A stretch of DNA of 61,634 bases from Microbacterium testaceum (GCF_001476285.1 NZ_LDRU01000041.1:1-61634); one strand, 5' to 3'. Shown: positions 17,828 through 27,795, numbered from the stretch's first letter. Notes: generated by a model not told the origin, from the sequence alone. A program made the numbers and translations.

Positions 17828-19429
17828 ATGAAACGTACATCCTGGGCCGCGCTCGCGAGCGCGGCCGCTTTCTCGGTGATCGCGGCGGGGGCGTTGATCG
17901 CTCCGCCCGCTTTCGCCGTTCCTGCCTCGTCGACCGACGACGTCGTCGAATTCGACCAGGGCACTGCCTACGTCCTCACGAATGTCGCCACCGGTCTCGT
18001 CGCCGGCATTCCCGGGAACACGAAGCACGAGGGCGCTCTGCTGAAGCAGACCGCCGACAAGGGCACAGCCAACCAGCAGTGGTACCTGCGTCCCGCGGGC
18101 GGCGACCTGTTCACCGTGGTCAACGTCAACAGCGGACTCGTGCTCGACCGCTTCCTCGACGACAAGCGCGGAACCGCCGTCGGCCAGTGGACCGCCAACG
18201 GTCAGACCAATCAGCAGTGGACCTTCGAGGCCGTCGGCGACGACACATACGAGATCCGCGTCAAAGACACCGGACAGGTGCTCGAGGTCGGCGCCAACGC
18301 CGACGAGGCGGCCGGGGTCACCGCGGGCACCGACGAGTCGAAGCCGACGCAGCGGTGGCGTTTCACCGCCCTCGACCGGGTCTCGGTCACCCCCACCCCG
18401 GCGGTCGCGGCCAACGGTTCCGGCTGGTTCACGGCTCCCGTCTCGCTGACCTTCCCCTCGTCGAGCAACGGCGTGACCGTGCAGACGCGCGTGCAGGGCA
18501 CCGACACCTGGTCTTCGACGCAGCCCGTTCGGGTGAGCGCTGAAGGAACCACCGTCATCGAGTACCGCGCCGTGCGCAACGGCTCTGTCGCGGCGGGTTC
18601 GCGGGGCACCACGACGGTCAAGATCGACACCGTCGGCCCGGTGGCGTCGGCGACGACGAGCCCGGCGTCGGGCACGGTCGCTGCGGGTGGCACGGCGACG
18701 GCGACCTTCACGGCCACCGACGCCACCTCGGGCGTCGAGCACATCGAGTACTCCACCGACGGCGGAGCCACCTGGGTGCGTGGGTCGAACGTCTCGTCTA
18801 CGGATGCCGGCACGCACGACGTGACCTACCGCGCGGTCGACGCGGCCGGAAACGTCGGCGCGACGAAGTCTGTTTCGCTCACCGTGCAGGCGCCCGTCGT
18901 CGCGCAGAAGGCGACGCCGTCGATCACCTCGGCCGACACGACCCCGCTCGGCGACTGGTACCAGAAGGACGTGTACGTCACCCTCGTCGCGCCGCAGGCC
19001 GGGCAGAAGATCCAGTACCGCCTGTACGGCAGCGACTGGAAGAACTACACGACGCCGGTCAAGGTCGCCCGTAACGGCATTTCGACGCTCGACTACCGCC
19101 TGGTCGCGTCGGGCAAGCCCGTCGCCGGCTCGGAGGCGAGCCTCACGGTCAAGGTCGACAAAGTCGTGCCCGCGGCCACGGCCACGCGCAACGCCGCGAG
19201 CGGCATCGGCACGCCGAGCAAGCCGATCTCGGTCTCGTTCGTCGCGAAGGACCTCCACTCGGGCGTCAGCAAGGTCGAATACCGCGTGAACTCCGGGGCG
19301 TGGGTCACGGCATCCGGGCCCGTCGTGTTCGACAAGGTCGGTTCGTACACGGTCCAGTACCGCGTGACCGACGTCGCGGGCAACGTCTCGTCGGTGCGTT
19401 CGGTGCCGGTGACGATCAAGACGAAGTAA
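17828..19429 (+). CDS. Secreted ricin-type lectin with Ig-like repeats
   Basis: 533 residues. The signal peptide is about 1-32 (cleavage after PPAFA). A beta-trefoil RICIN-type domain occupies about 45-175, marked by recurring QW motifs (ANQQWYLRP, TNQQWTFEA, PTQRWRFTA). The rest is three Ig/FN3-like modules, each with a YRAV or YRVTDVAGNVS-type strand and short Ser/Thr linkers. It lacks a catalytic domain and any cell-wall anchor, so it is probably a free or loosely bound carbohydrate-binding protein. GAAGGAAACC precedes the ATG; an upstream in-frame start at 17657 would put a charged stretch before the signal peptide. A terminator hairpin follows. Confidence 0.8.
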   Translation: MKRTSWAALASAAAFSVIAAGALIAPPAFAVPASSTDDVVEFDQGTAYVLTNVATGLVAGIPGNTKHEGALLKQTADKGTANQQWYLRPAGGDLFTVVNVNSGLVLDRFLDDKRGTAVGQWTANGQTNQQWTFEAVGDDTYEIRVKDTGQVLEVGANADEAAGVTAGTDESKPTQRWRFTALDRVSVTPTPAVAANGSGWFTAPVSLTFPSSSNGVTVQTRVQGTDTWSSTQPVRVSAEGTTVIEYRAVRNGSVAAGSRGTTTVKIDTVGPVASATTSPASGTVAAGGTATATFTATDATSGVEHIEYSTDGGATWVRGSNVSSTDAGTHDVTYRAVDAAGNVGATKSVSLTVQAPVVAQKATPSITSADTTPLGDWYQKDVYVTLVAPQAGQKIQYRLYGSDWKNYTTPVKVARNGISTLDYRLVASGKPVAGSEASLTVKVDKVVPAATATRNAASGIGTPSKPISVSFVAKDLHSGVSKVEYRVNSGAWVTASGPVVFDKVGSYTVQYRVTDVAGNVSSVRSVPVTIKTK

Positions 19430-19438
19430 CCCGCTCGT

Positions 19439-19477
19439 CTCCGCGCCCGGTCTCTCGAAAGGGGGCCGGGCGCGGAG
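19439..19477 (+). terminator. Stem-loop terminator after the ricin-type lectin gene
   Basis: CTCCGCGCCCGG (19439-19450) pairs perfectly with CCGGGCGCGGAG (19466-19477) ten bases after the stop codon. There is no T-run, as is common in high-GC actinobacteria. Confidence 0.65.
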
Positions 19478-19504
19478 GCGTTCCGGGCCGCTACCGTTGG
19501 GCGC

Positions 19505-20749
19505 ATGGGGGAGCCACTGTCGGCCGCGGATGCGCGCATCCTCGCGCTCGAGTCCGATGTCGTGCGCGGGCACGCGCTCAAGCTGCTCGTGCTCGACCCG
19601 GGCGAGGCGCTCGACCTCGACGCGGTGCGCGCAAGCGTCGCCGCCCGCCTTCCGGCCTTTCCCCGCGGCCGACACGTCGTGGTCGACGAGGACGGGGGCC
19701 CCGCGTGGGTCGATGCCGGCGAGGTGGATCTCGCGCACCACGTCCGCCGGCGTCCCGCCGCCGACCCCGCCGCGCTGCGCGCCACCGTGGGGCAGCTCAT
19801 GTCGGAGCCCCTCGACCGCGCCCGACCGCTCTGGACGATCGACCTCATCGGCCCCCTCGCCGACGGACGCGAAGCCCTCGCGATCCGCCTTCACCACGCC
19901 GTCGCCGACGGGCTCACCGCCGTCCGCTTCCTCGAGTCGGTCGTGCTCGAACCGCACGATGCCCCGGCGCACGAGGTCGGCATCCGCGATCCCGAGGCCC
20001 GGCCCTCGAGGTGGAGCGAGTGGGAACGGATGCCACTGACCCTCGCCCGCGAACTCGGTCACCCGGGGTCCCACTCGCCGTTCGACCGCCCGATCACGGC
20101 GCACCGCGCTCTCGCGTTCGTCGACGTACCGCTGGCCGAGGCGCGCGCCGTCGGCGCCGCGCGGCCGGAGCACGCCACGGTGAACGACGTCCTTCTCGCC
20201 GTGATCGCGGGCGCGCTCCGGCGCCGTCTGCTGCATCACGGCCACGTCCCGCGCTTGAACGCCCAGGTGCCGGTGAGCCTCCACGAACGCGGCGAGGACG
20301 CCGCGGCATCCGGAAATCGTGATTCGTTCGTCGACGTCGGCCTCCACCTGCACGAGGGCGACGACGCACGGCGGCTCGACCTCATCAGCGCCGACACCCG
20401 CGCCCGCAAGCACGGTCACGACGCCCGCGCCCTCGACGAGCTGTTCCACGCGCTCGCCGCAGCGGGCCCCGTGGGGGCGGCGCTCCGCGGTCTCGCGGAC
20501 GATCCGCGCGAGTTCGCGCTCGCGGTGTCGAACGTCCCGGGTCCGCGAGTGGCGGTCTCGGTCGGCGGCCGCCGCGTCGCGCATGTGTACACCTCGTCGG
20601 AGCCCGGCCCGCGGCACGCGTTGCGGGTGGCCGCGATCTCGAACGATCGCTGGCTCGGCATCGGGTTCTGCGTGGACCCCGAGGCGGTCCCCGACGTCGA
20701 GCTGCTCGCCGACGCCGCGCACGATGCCTGGGAGGCGCTGCGCGCGTGA
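19505..20749 (+). CDS. WS/DGAT-family acyltransferase
   Basis: A 414-residue wax ester synthase/diacylglycerol acyltransferase-like protein, which would move an acyl group from acyl-CoA to an alcohol or diacylglycerol for storage lipid. The active-site HHxxxDG motif is HHAVADG at 130-136. PLW (108-110), the ATVNDVLLAVIAGALRRRL helix and the SNVPGP motif near the C-terminus are family hallmarks. It is about 40 residues shorter than the usual 450-470. ATG is 7 bases after a TACCGT -10-like box (19492-19497), so it may be leaderless. It stands alone. Confidence 0.85.
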   Translation: MGEPLSAADARILALESDVVRGHALKLLVLDPGEALDLDAVRASVAARLPAFPRGRHVVVDEDGGPAWVDAGEVDLAHHVRRRPAADPAALRATVGQLMSEPLDRARPLWTIDLIGPLADGREALAIRLHHAVADGLTAVRFLESVVLEPHDAPAHEVGIRDPEARPSRWSEWERMPLTLARELGHPGSHSPFDRPITAHRALAFVDVPLAEARAVGAARPEHATVNDVLLAVIAGALRRRLLHHGHVPRLNAQVPVSLHERGEDAAASGNRDSFVDVGLHLHEGDDARRLDLISADTRARKHGHDARALDELFHALAAAGPVGAALRGLADDPREFALAVSNVPGPRVAVSVGGRRVAHVYTSSEPGPRHALRVAAISNDRWLGIGFCVDPEAVPDVELLADAAHDAWEALRA

Positions 20750-20800
20750 GCCGCGGCGCGCGCGCCGCGTGGGGTGGGTCGTCGTGGGGTGGGTCGTCGT

Positions 20801-20866
20801 GCGGAGTCCATGCGCGAAACGCCGAGTGGCGGCATCCGGTGTCGGTGTGTCGTGTTCGAACTCCGC
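20801..20866. repeat. Family-3 palindromic element, copy 1
   Basis: Terminal arms GCGGAGT and ACTCCGC enclose about 50 bases that align with the copies at 23141 and 23268 (shared GCGGCATCC in the middle and GTGTGTCG-(n)-GAACTCCGC at the right). Its inner stem is degenerate compared with those two. The 238-base gap between the WS/DGAT gene and the next gene holds this element and a run of GTGGGGTGGGTCGTC repeats. Confidence 0.65.
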
Positions 20867-20987
20867 GTGACGGTACGGTCCACGGCCGCCTCGGAATGAC
20901 CGATCGACCCCGGACGTCTCTCGACGCCGTGGCACTTCCCGCACCGGGGTCGCCCGCCCCGCCTAGGCTGGGCGCGGGAGGAGTCGC

Positions 20988-21590
20988 ATGTCGTCGAGAG
21001 CGGGGCGCGCGCAGCGCGTCGGTCGGGGGATCGCCGCGGCCGCCGTCGCGACGTTCATCGCGACCGTCTCGCACTCCTCGGTCGGCGCCGAACTCCCTCC
21101 CGCGCTGAACGTCGCCCTCGCTCTCTCCCTCGCGGCCCCGGTGTGCGTCCTGCTGGCCGGGCGCACGGCGTCGTGGTGGCGTCTGTCGCTCGCGGTGGTG
21201 CTGAGCCAGGCGTTGTTCCACGGCATCCTGGCCCTCGACCTGCGCGGAGACGGTGTCGTCGCAACGGGCGGGCATCACGGGATGCCGGTGGTGCTCCTCG
21301 ATGCCACCGGATCGAGCCACGCGGTCGTCGCGCACGGGTCGCACTCGCCGTGGATGTGGGTGGCCCACGCTTTCGCCGCGGCCGTCACGATCCTCGCGAT
21401 CGGTCGAGGCGAGCGCGCCGTGCAGGTCATCGCGCGGTTCTTCCACGCCGCGCTCGCCGTGCTGCGGCCCTTCCGCGGGCTCCCCCCGCTGGCGGACGAC
21501 GTACGCGCAGCGCCCGAGCCGCTCCTGCTGACGACGGCGATGACCGTGCTGTCGGCGATGAGGCATCGAGGTCCGCCGCTCGCGGCGTGA
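20988..21590 (+). CDS. Membrane protein with His-rich loop, next to copper genes
   Basis: 200 residues with about four membrane helices (roughly 14-30, 40-59, 64-85 and 121-139) and a loop at about 85-120 carrying many His and Met (GGHHGMP, GSSHAVVAHGSHSPWMW). I do not recognise a named family. The gene precedes ycnI and copC on the same strand (65-base gap), so a part in copper handling is plausible by context and by the metal-ligand-rich loop. GGGAGGAG lies 4 bases before the ATG, and TAGGCT 26 bases before it could be the -10 box. Confidence 0.65.
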   Translation: MSSRAGRAQRVGRGIAAAAVATFIATVSHSSVGAELPPALNVALALSLAAPVCVLLAGRTASWWRLSLAVVLSQALFHGILALDLRGDGVVATGGHHGMPVVLLDATGSSHAVVAHGSHSPWMWVAHAFAAAVTILAIGRGERAVQVIARFFHAALAVLRPFRGLPPLADDVRAAPEPLLLTTAMTVLSAMRHRGPPLAA

Positions 21591-21655
21591 CACCTCGACC
21601 CCTCATCCTCGCGCGACGCGAGTCGATCGCGCGCGCCTTCGCAGAAAGCAGCACC

Positions 21656-22399
21656 ATGTCTCGTTCTCCCTTCCTTCGCCGTGCCCTCGTGGGCCTCGCG
21701 GCGGGCGCCGTCCTCGCGATCGGCGTACCGCTCGCGGCATCCGCTCACGTCACCGTCAACCCGAACACCGCGACCCCCGGCAGCTACGCCACGGTCAACT
21801 TCCGCGTTCCGACCGAGTCGGAGACGGCCTCCACCGTCAAGCTCGAGGTGAGCCTGCCGACCGACACGCCGCTGAGCGCGGTGCTCGTCCAGCCCGTCCC
21901 GGGTTGGACCGCCACCGTCGAGAAGGGCGCACTCCCCGCGCCCGTCGAGGCGAACGGCAACACCGTCACCGACGCGCCGTTGAAGATCGTCTGGCAGGCC
22001 GACCCGGGCGTCGGGATCGGTCAGGACCAGTTCCAGATCTTCTCGGCCGTCCTCGGACCCGTGCCCGACGTCGGACACCTCGTCCTGCCGGCGGTGCAGA
22101 CCTACTCTGACGGGTCCGTCGTCGACTGGGCGGCGACCCCCGACCAGGTCGCGGCCGACTCCTCGCTCGAGCCCGCGCCGGTGCTCTACGTCAACGACAC
22201 CCCGCCGACCGGTGAGCACAGCCACAGCACCGCCTCGGCCGCCCCGTCGTCGGCGGACCACGACATGGATGCCACGGCATCCGGTTCGTCGTCGGACTCG
22301 GGCACGGCGCTCGGTCTGAGCATCGCCGCCCTCGTCGTCGCGGCGATCGGTGCGGTGCTGGGCGCTCTCGCCTTCGCCCGTCGCCCGAAGCGCGGCTGA
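21656..22399 (+). CDS. ycnI: YcnI/DUF1775-family copper-binding membrane protein
   Basis: 247 residues. A signal peptide (1-30, ending AASA) exposes His31 at the mature N-terminus in HVTVNPNTATPG, the residue that binds Cu(II) in YcnI proteins. The DUF1775 fold runs to about residue 170 with VPGWTATVEK and IVWQADPGVGIGQDQFQIF (conserved Trp). A Ser/His-rich linker and one C-terminal helix with a basic end anchor it to the membrane. It probably delivers or buffers copper outside the cell together with the CopC gene, which starts two bases after its stop. Confidence 0.88.
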   Translation: MSRSPFLRRALVGLAAGAVLAIGVPLAASAHVTVNPNTATPGSYATVNFRVPTESETASTVKLEVSLPTDTPLSAVLVQPVPGWTATVEKGALPAPVEANGNTVTDAPLKIVWQADPGVGIGQDQFQIFSAVLGPVPDVGHLVLPAVQTYSDGSVVDWAATPDQVAADSSLEPAPVLYVNDTPPTGEHSHSTASAAPSSADHDMDATASGSSSDSGTALGLSIAALVVAAIGAVLGALAFARRPKRG

Positions 22400-22401
22400 G
22401 C

Positions 22402-22980
22402 GTGCGCGTGTCGAAGGCCCTCGCGCGGACCGTCGCGGTTGCGGCGATCGCGCTGGGCGCCGTGCTCGGCGGGGCCCAGGCCGCCTCGGCGCACGACAGC
22501 CTCGAGTCGACGTCGCCCGCCGCGGGCGCGACGGTCTCGTCGCTGTCGGAGGTGTCGCTCGACTTCAGCGCCAATCTGCTCGGGTACGACGGCGGCAACA
22601 TCGTCATCGTGCTCGGACCGGACGGGCAGCACTACGAGACCGACTGCGTGACCCTGTCGGGGCCGACCCTCACGGTTCCGGTGGCTCTGGGCGCTGCCGG
22701 GGAGTACCAGGTGGAGTGGCGCGCGGTCTCGTCCGACGGCCACCCCATCTCGGGGTCGTACTCGTTCACCTCCACGGAGGCGGGTTCGTCGACGGGCCTC
22801 GCGCAGTCGCCCTGCGCCGACGCGGCCGGCGCGGGGCAGGCCACGGCTCCCGCGACCGAGACGCCCGCGAGCGGAGCACCGTCGGGACTGACCCTGGGTC
22901 TCGTGATCGGCGGCGTGGTCGTCGTGCTCGTGGGTGTGCTGGTCGTGATCATCCTCCGGACGCGTTCGCGCGAGGAGTGA
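22402..22980 (+). CDS. copC: CopC-domain copper-binding protein with membrane anchor
   Basis: 192 residues from GTG. The signal peptide (1-30) is followed by mature HDSLESTSPAAGATV, where the N-terminal His is the first ligand of the CopC Cu(II) site. A second conserved ligand pair lies in VSSDGHPISGSYSF (about 113-126). A Pro/Ala/Thr linker leads to one C-terminal helix (about 160-182) and a basic tail. It is tightly coupled to ycnI. CopD-type domains are absent. The extra Cys in TDCVTL and SPCADA may form a disulfide. Confidence 0.88.
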   Translation: MRVSKALARTVAVAAIALGAVLGGAQAASAHDSLESTSPAAGATVSSLSEVSLDFSANLLGYDGGNIVIVLGPDGQHYETDCVTLSGPTLTVPVALGAAGEYQVEWRAVSSDGHPISGSYSFTSTEAGSSTGLAQSPCADAAGAGQATAPATETPASGAPSGLTLGLVIGGVVVVLVGVLVVIILRTRSREE

Positions 22981-23140
22981 CGCGGCGCCGCGGTGCCACC
23001 GTCTCGCGGAAGCGGGGTGGTGGTGCCGCGGGTGGCGGGCGTCGTGGGGCGGCTTGGGTGGCGGTGCGGTGCCGTGGGCGTCGGGCGCGGGTGGTGTGTG
23101 CCGTTAGGCGGAGTCGGCCGCGGGTGGCCCGTACCGTTAG

Positions 23141-23206
23141 GCGGAGTCGGTGGTGGACACGCCGGGGCGCGGCATCCTGAACCGGCGTGTCGCACGTGAA
23201 CTCCGC
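23141..23206. repeat. Family-3 palindromic element, copy 2
   Basis: The outer stem GCGGAGT/ACTCCGC encloses a perfect inner stem GACACGCCGG / CCGGCGTGTC around the loop GGCGCGGCATCCTGAA. It is thus two nested hairpins separated by unpaired bulges of 8-9 bases. Confidence 0.8.
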
Positions 23207-23267
23207 GGGACGGTCTCGGGCGCTGTGCCGTCAGGCGGAGTTGGCCGCGGGTGGTGTGTGCCGTTAG

Positions 23268-23333
23268 GCGGAGTCGGTGGTGGACACGCCGGGGCGCGGC
23301 ATCCTGAACCGGCGTGTCGCACGTGAACTCCGC
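23268..23333. repeat. Family-3 palindromic element, copy 3
   Basis: Identical to copy 2 over the whole element, 127 bases downstream. The sequence differs only after the right arm. Confidence 0.8.
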
Positions 23334-23415
23334 CGGACGGCCCGGCGCGTGCGCGCCCCGCACGACGGCCCGGTGCACGCGCGGCCGGACGAACGGGCGG
23401 GCCGGATGCCGCGAC

Positions 23416-24324
23416 CTACAGGTCCTGCCCCGCCACCGCGAACGTGTCGCAGGCGTTCACGCCGCCCTCGCGTCCGGCGTCGAACCAGCGCTGGCGCTGC
23501 TCGCTCGATCCGTGCGTCCAGCTCTCGGGGTTGATGCCGCGACCGGACTCCGCCTGGATGTGGTCGTCGCCCACCGCAGCGGCCGCCGCGAGGGCGTCAC
23601 TGATCTGCTGCGGCGTCGGCGGCTCGAGGTACGGCGTGCCGTTCTCGTCGACCTGCTCGCCGGCCGCGGCAACCCAGGCGCCGGCGAAGCAATCGGCCTG
23701 CAGCTCCGTGCGCACGCCGTTGCTGTCGGGGCCGGTGCCGTTGTTCGGGTACTGCTCCATGACCCCGGTGAGGTTCTGCACGTGGTGGCCGTACTCGTGG
23801 GCGAGCACGTACAGCTGCGCGAGCGGACCGGCGGTCGTGTCGTACTGCTCGCGCAGGATCGCGAAGAACGTCGGGTCGACGTACACCGTCTCGTCGGGCG
23901 GGCAGTAGAAGGGGCCGGTGGCGTTCGAGGCCGTGCCGCACGAGGTCCCCGTGGACTGGTCGACGATGATCAGCTGCGGTTCGCGGTAGCCGTCGAGTCG
24001 TTCCTGCCAGAACTGATCGATGTTGAGGGATGCCGCCGCCAACCGGCACGAGTCGTCGCTGTTCGCGTCGGCTCCGGTCTCGCAGTTGGCGATCGCCTCT
24101 CCGCCGGTCTCCGGGCCGGCGGCTGTTCCCCCGCCGATCAGGCCGGTGAGATCCGTGCCGGTGAACAGAGAGAACAGCAGCACGACGATTCCGCCGAGGC
24201 CTACCGCCCCGCCACCCACCGCGGCGACGGTGCCGCCCCGGCGCTTGGCCGAGTTCCCGCCGACGCGGGCGTTGTCGTTGAACGTCACGACCGTCACGGT
24301 ACGCGCGCGGGCGCGTTCGGACAT
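23416..24324 (-). CDS. YpfJ-type neutral zinc metallopeptidase
   Basis: 302 residues. A basic N-terminus and one membrane helix (about 34-56) are followed by an extracytoplasmic zinc-peptidase domain with HEYGHHVQNLTG (HExxH form HEYGH). The third-ligand region is TELQADCFAGAW, and FYCPPDETVYVDPTFF and GSSEQRQRWFDAG are family segments. Four cysteines could pair. Substrates of this family (putative_zinc, YpfJ) are unknown. The ATG is weakly supported by AAGG four bases upstream; a start about 10-12 residues later is possible. Confidence 0.85.
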   Translation of the reverse strand: MSERARARTVTVVTFNDNARVGGNSAKRRGGTVAAVGGGAVGLGGIVVLLFSLFTGTDLTGLIGGGTAAGPETGGEAIANCETGADANSDDSCRLAAASLNIDQFWQERLDGYREPQLIIVDQSTGTSCGTASNATGPFYCPPDETVYVDPTFFAILREQYDTTAGPLAQLYVLAHEYGHHVQNLTGVMEQYPNNGTGPDSNGVRTELQADCFAGAWVAAAGEQVDENGTPYLEPPTPQQISDALAAAAAVGDDHIQAESGRGINPESWTHGSSEQRQRWFDAGREGGVNACDTFAVAGQDL

Positions 24325-24352
24325 TGGCCTTGCGCGCGGGCCTCGGAGCGGT

Positions 24353-24874
24353 TCAGCGCTGCGAGATCGGGTGCGTCTCGACCTCGAACTGCCCGAACGG
24401 CAGCGGCGACCACACCGAGAACGCGCTCCAGTCGTCGATCCGGAGCGTCATGATCGCCCACCATCCGACCACCAAGCCGGTCAGAGCCACGACGACGATG
24501 ACCATGCGGGCGTTGTTCAGGATCCGCAGCGCGTGATCGACGTCGGTCGCGCGCCCGAGCACGCGCGTCAGGGCCGTCACCACGATGATCGCGAGGATCG
24601 CGAAGACGAGCGGGCTCGGGCTCATCGTCACCGTGCCGCAGATCGGCTCGATGTCGGTCGGCTTCCCGTCCGCGCCGATGTACCCCTTGCCGTCGCTCGC
24701 CAGGCCCCCGGAGCAGCTGCCGTGCGTCCCGCGCACGAACATCCCGAGGATCGCCGCAGCGACGACGCCCCAGATGACGAGAGAGCGGATGCCGGCGATG
24801 ATCGGGGCTCCGGGCAGGAGCCCGTCGCGGTCATCGTCGGCGGTGATCTGGGCGTCCCTCTGCGTCGCGCTCAT
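24353..24874 (-). CDS. Conserved membrane protein of unknown function
   Basis: 173 residues, three predicted helices (about 29-47, 88-104, 122-142). The loop between helices 1 and 2 holds two cysteines (GSCSGGLASDGKG and EPICGTVT) that would lie outside and may pair. I do not recognise the family. ATG is preceded by GGGGTGGAGGG, a good binding site. It lies 28 bases upstream of the metallopeptidase on the same strand and may share a transcript with it. Confidence 0.7.
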   Translation of the reverse strand: MSATQRDAQITADDDRDGLLPGAPIIAGIRSLVIWGVVAAAILGMFVRGTHGSCSGGLASDGKGYIGADGKPTDIEPICGTVTMSPSPLVFAILAIIVVTALTRVLGRATDVDHALRILNNARMVIVVVALTGLVVGWWAIMTLRIDDWSAFSVWSPLPFGQFEVETHPISQR

Positions 24875-24920
24875 CCCTCCACCCCTGCAGGCGGGACGCG
24901 AGGCGTCGAGAGGGGGCGCC

Positions 24921-25955
<1,035 letters not shown>

Positions 25956-25984
25956 TGCGCTCCGTCTGTGCGCGGCACCCGCCC

Positions 25985-26860
25985 TCATTTGACGGCGCCG
26001 CTGGTGATGCCCGAGATGATCTTGCGCTGCGCCACCATGAACGTGATGAGCAGGGGCAGGCTCATCAGAATGATGTACGCGAAGATCAGATGCCAATTCT
26101 GAAGGTACAGTCCGGCACTCGCCACCTGGTACAGGTTCAGCGGGAGGGTGTCGAGGCGACCGCCGACGACGAACAGCGCGTAGAAGACGTCGTTCCAGAT
26201 GTACAGGCAGATGAGGATTGTCGCGGTCGCGAGCACCGGCATGAGCAGCGGCAGGATGATCTTCACGAAGACCCGCACCGGCGAGGCGCCGTCCACGCGC
26301 GCCGCTTCCTCCAGCTCGACGGGGATCGTGCGGACGAAGCCCGTGACGAAGAAGATCACGGTCGACATGTACATGCCCATGTACACCCCGATCATGCCGA
26401 CGGGGGTGCCCGCCAGCCCCAGCTGACGCAGCAGCAGCACGATCGTGACGACGGCCGGGGGCAAGACGATGCCGCTGATCGCGACGGCGTAGACGAAGGC
26501 CAGACCCTTCGAGCGACGGCGTCCGAGGATCCAGGCGGCCATGGATCCAAGGACCAGCACGCCCAGCACCGCCGGCACCATCACCAGGACGCTTCCTCCG
26601 AAGGCGGCGAGCATACGCCCGTCTCCGATCACGGTCGCGAAGTTGTCGAGCAGGTGCCACTCCGACGGGAGGGCGAGCGAGGGGACGAATGCCTCCGCCT
26701 GCGTCTTCGACGCGGTGAGCACGGTGAGCAGGAACGGGATGCCGAGGAGCACCACCGCGACGAGGATCGCCGCCACCGGTTGCACGAAGCGGCCGAGCGG
26801 CGAACGCCGCCGGGGGATCCGCTGGGCGCGGCCGGTGGTCAGGGTCATGGTCTCGGTCAC
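25985..26860 (-). CDS. MalG-type sugar ABC transporter permease
   Basis: 291 residues, six helices, with the EAA loop ELEEAARVDGASPVRVFVKI about 90 residues from the C-terminus. It is the second membrane subunit of a CUT1 oligosaccharide importer. The start is GTG because it overlaps the stop of the preceding permease as GTGA; an ATG four codons later is the alternative. Confidence 0.92.
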   Translation of the reverse strand: MTETMTLTTGRAQRIPRRRSPLGRFVQPVAAILVAVVLLGIPFLLTVLTASKTQAEAFVPSLALPSEWHLLDNFATVIGDGRMLAAFGGSVLVMVPAVLGVLVLGSMAAWILGRRRSKGLAFVYAVAISGIVLPPAVVTIVLLLRQLGLAGTPVGMIGVYMGMYMSTVIFFVTGFVRTIPVELEEAARVDGASPVRVFVKIILPLLMPVLATATILICLYIWNDVFYALFVVGGRLDTLPLNLYQVASAGLYLQNWHLIFAYIILMSLPLLITFMVAQRKIISGITSGAVK

Positions 26861-27795
26861 AGCACGTCCTCCCGCTTGCGCAGAATCCGGATGACGGGGA
26901 ATGCCAGGATCGCGACCACGAGGAACAGCACGAGGCTCATCGTCGTGGCCTGGGCGAACAGGCCCTGGCCGAATGTCCGGAAGATGAAGATGTTGAGCAG
27001 CTCGGTCGTGCCGCCCGGGCCACCGGCCGTCGTGGCCTGCACGATGTCGAAACCGTTCATCGACCCGAGCAGGGCGGTGGCGACGTTGAACGTGACCGCC
27101 GGGGCGAGCAGGGGGAACCGGATGGAGCGGAACGTCGTCCACCATCCGGCGCCGTCGAGGCGGGCAGCTTCGAGTACGTCGTCGTTGATGGTCTTGAGGC
27201 CGGCGAGGTAGATGAGCATCGACAGGCCCATCCACTTCCACGCGTGGATGAGGGCGACCACCACGATCGTCCAGGTGGTGCTGCCGAGCCAGGCGATGTC
27301 GATGTTCTGCCCGGTCACGGCGCTCAGGATGCCGTTGAGCGCGCCGTCGGGCTTGAGCATCGCCTGGAAGATGTAGCCGACGGCGAGGGCTGACATGATC
27401 ACCGGGACGAAGAACGCCACCCGCAACGCGCGGTTCGTGCGGGTGTCGCGCTCGAGCAGGAGCGCGAGCGCGAGGCCGAAGAGGTTCTGGAAGATCGCCA
27501 CGAGCACGGCGTAGACGAGCGTCACAGTGAGCGCGTTCACGAGCGAGCCGTTCGAGAACAGCGAGACGAAGTTGTCGGTGCCGATGAAGTCGATCGAGCT
27601 CTTGAAGCTCGACCAGTTCGTGAACGCGTAGACGAAGTTGAAGACGGTGGGGACGGCGAAGAACACCACCAGCACCGCCAGCGCGGGGATGAGGAACCAC
27701 AGGGGGTGGTCCTTCGCGTGCCGACCGCGCGGGGTGGGTCGCGCCGACCGCGGCGGCGGCGTGACCGTTCGAGGCCGCTCAAGGGTCGAAGTCAT
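26857..27795 (-). CDS. MalF-type sugar ABC transporter permease
   Basis: 312 residues, six helices after a charged N-terminal tail. The EAA motif is VLEAARLDGAGWWTTFRSI, and the segment NGFDIVQATTAGGPGGTTEL is typical of MsmF/UgpA-like CUT1 permeases. It pairs with the MalG-type permease that overlaps its end. GGGAGG lies 8 bases before ATG. No ATPase gene accompanies the set, as is usual for CUT1 systems served by a shared MsmK/MsiK ATPase. Confidence 0.92.
   Translation of the reverse strand: MTSTLERPRTVTPPPRSARPTPRGRHAKDHPLWFLIPALAVLVVFFAVPTVFNFVYAFTNWSSFKSSIDFIGTDNFVSLFSNGSLVNALTVTLVYAVLVAIFQNLFGLALALLLERDTRTNRALRVAFFVPVIMSALAVGYIFQAMLKPDGALNGILSAVTGQNIDIAWLGSTTWTIVVVALIHAWKWMGLSMLIYLAGLKTINDDVLEAARLDGAGWWTTFRSIRFPLLAPAVTFNVATALLGSMNGFDIVQATTAGGPGGTTELLNIFIFRTFGQGLFAQATTMSLVLFLVVAILAFPVIRILRKREDVL

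Larger units (their letters stand above)
23083..23336. repeat. 127-bp tandem duplication carrying family-3 elements
   Basis: Two units of about 127 bases (offset measured between the two full elements) lie head to tail. Each contains a solo left arm TAGGCGGAGTCGG or CAGGCGGAGTTGG, then a CCGCGGGTGG spacer, then a full family-3 element. They differ at a few positions only. They fill most of the 435-base gap between the converging copC and metallopeptidase genes; I see no gene there. Confidence 0.8.

Noticed and set aside
17774..20944. Minus-strand open frame of over 1000 codons opposite the lectin and WS/DGAT genes
   Set aside because: It is antisense to two well-supported genes, rich in Arg, Gly and Asp with no domain, and typical of the shadow frames that high GC keeps free of stops.
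22981..23415. Short ORFs in the gap between copC and the metallopeptidase gene
   Set aside because: They consist of tandem family-3 repeats read in chance frames and have no ribosome binding site.
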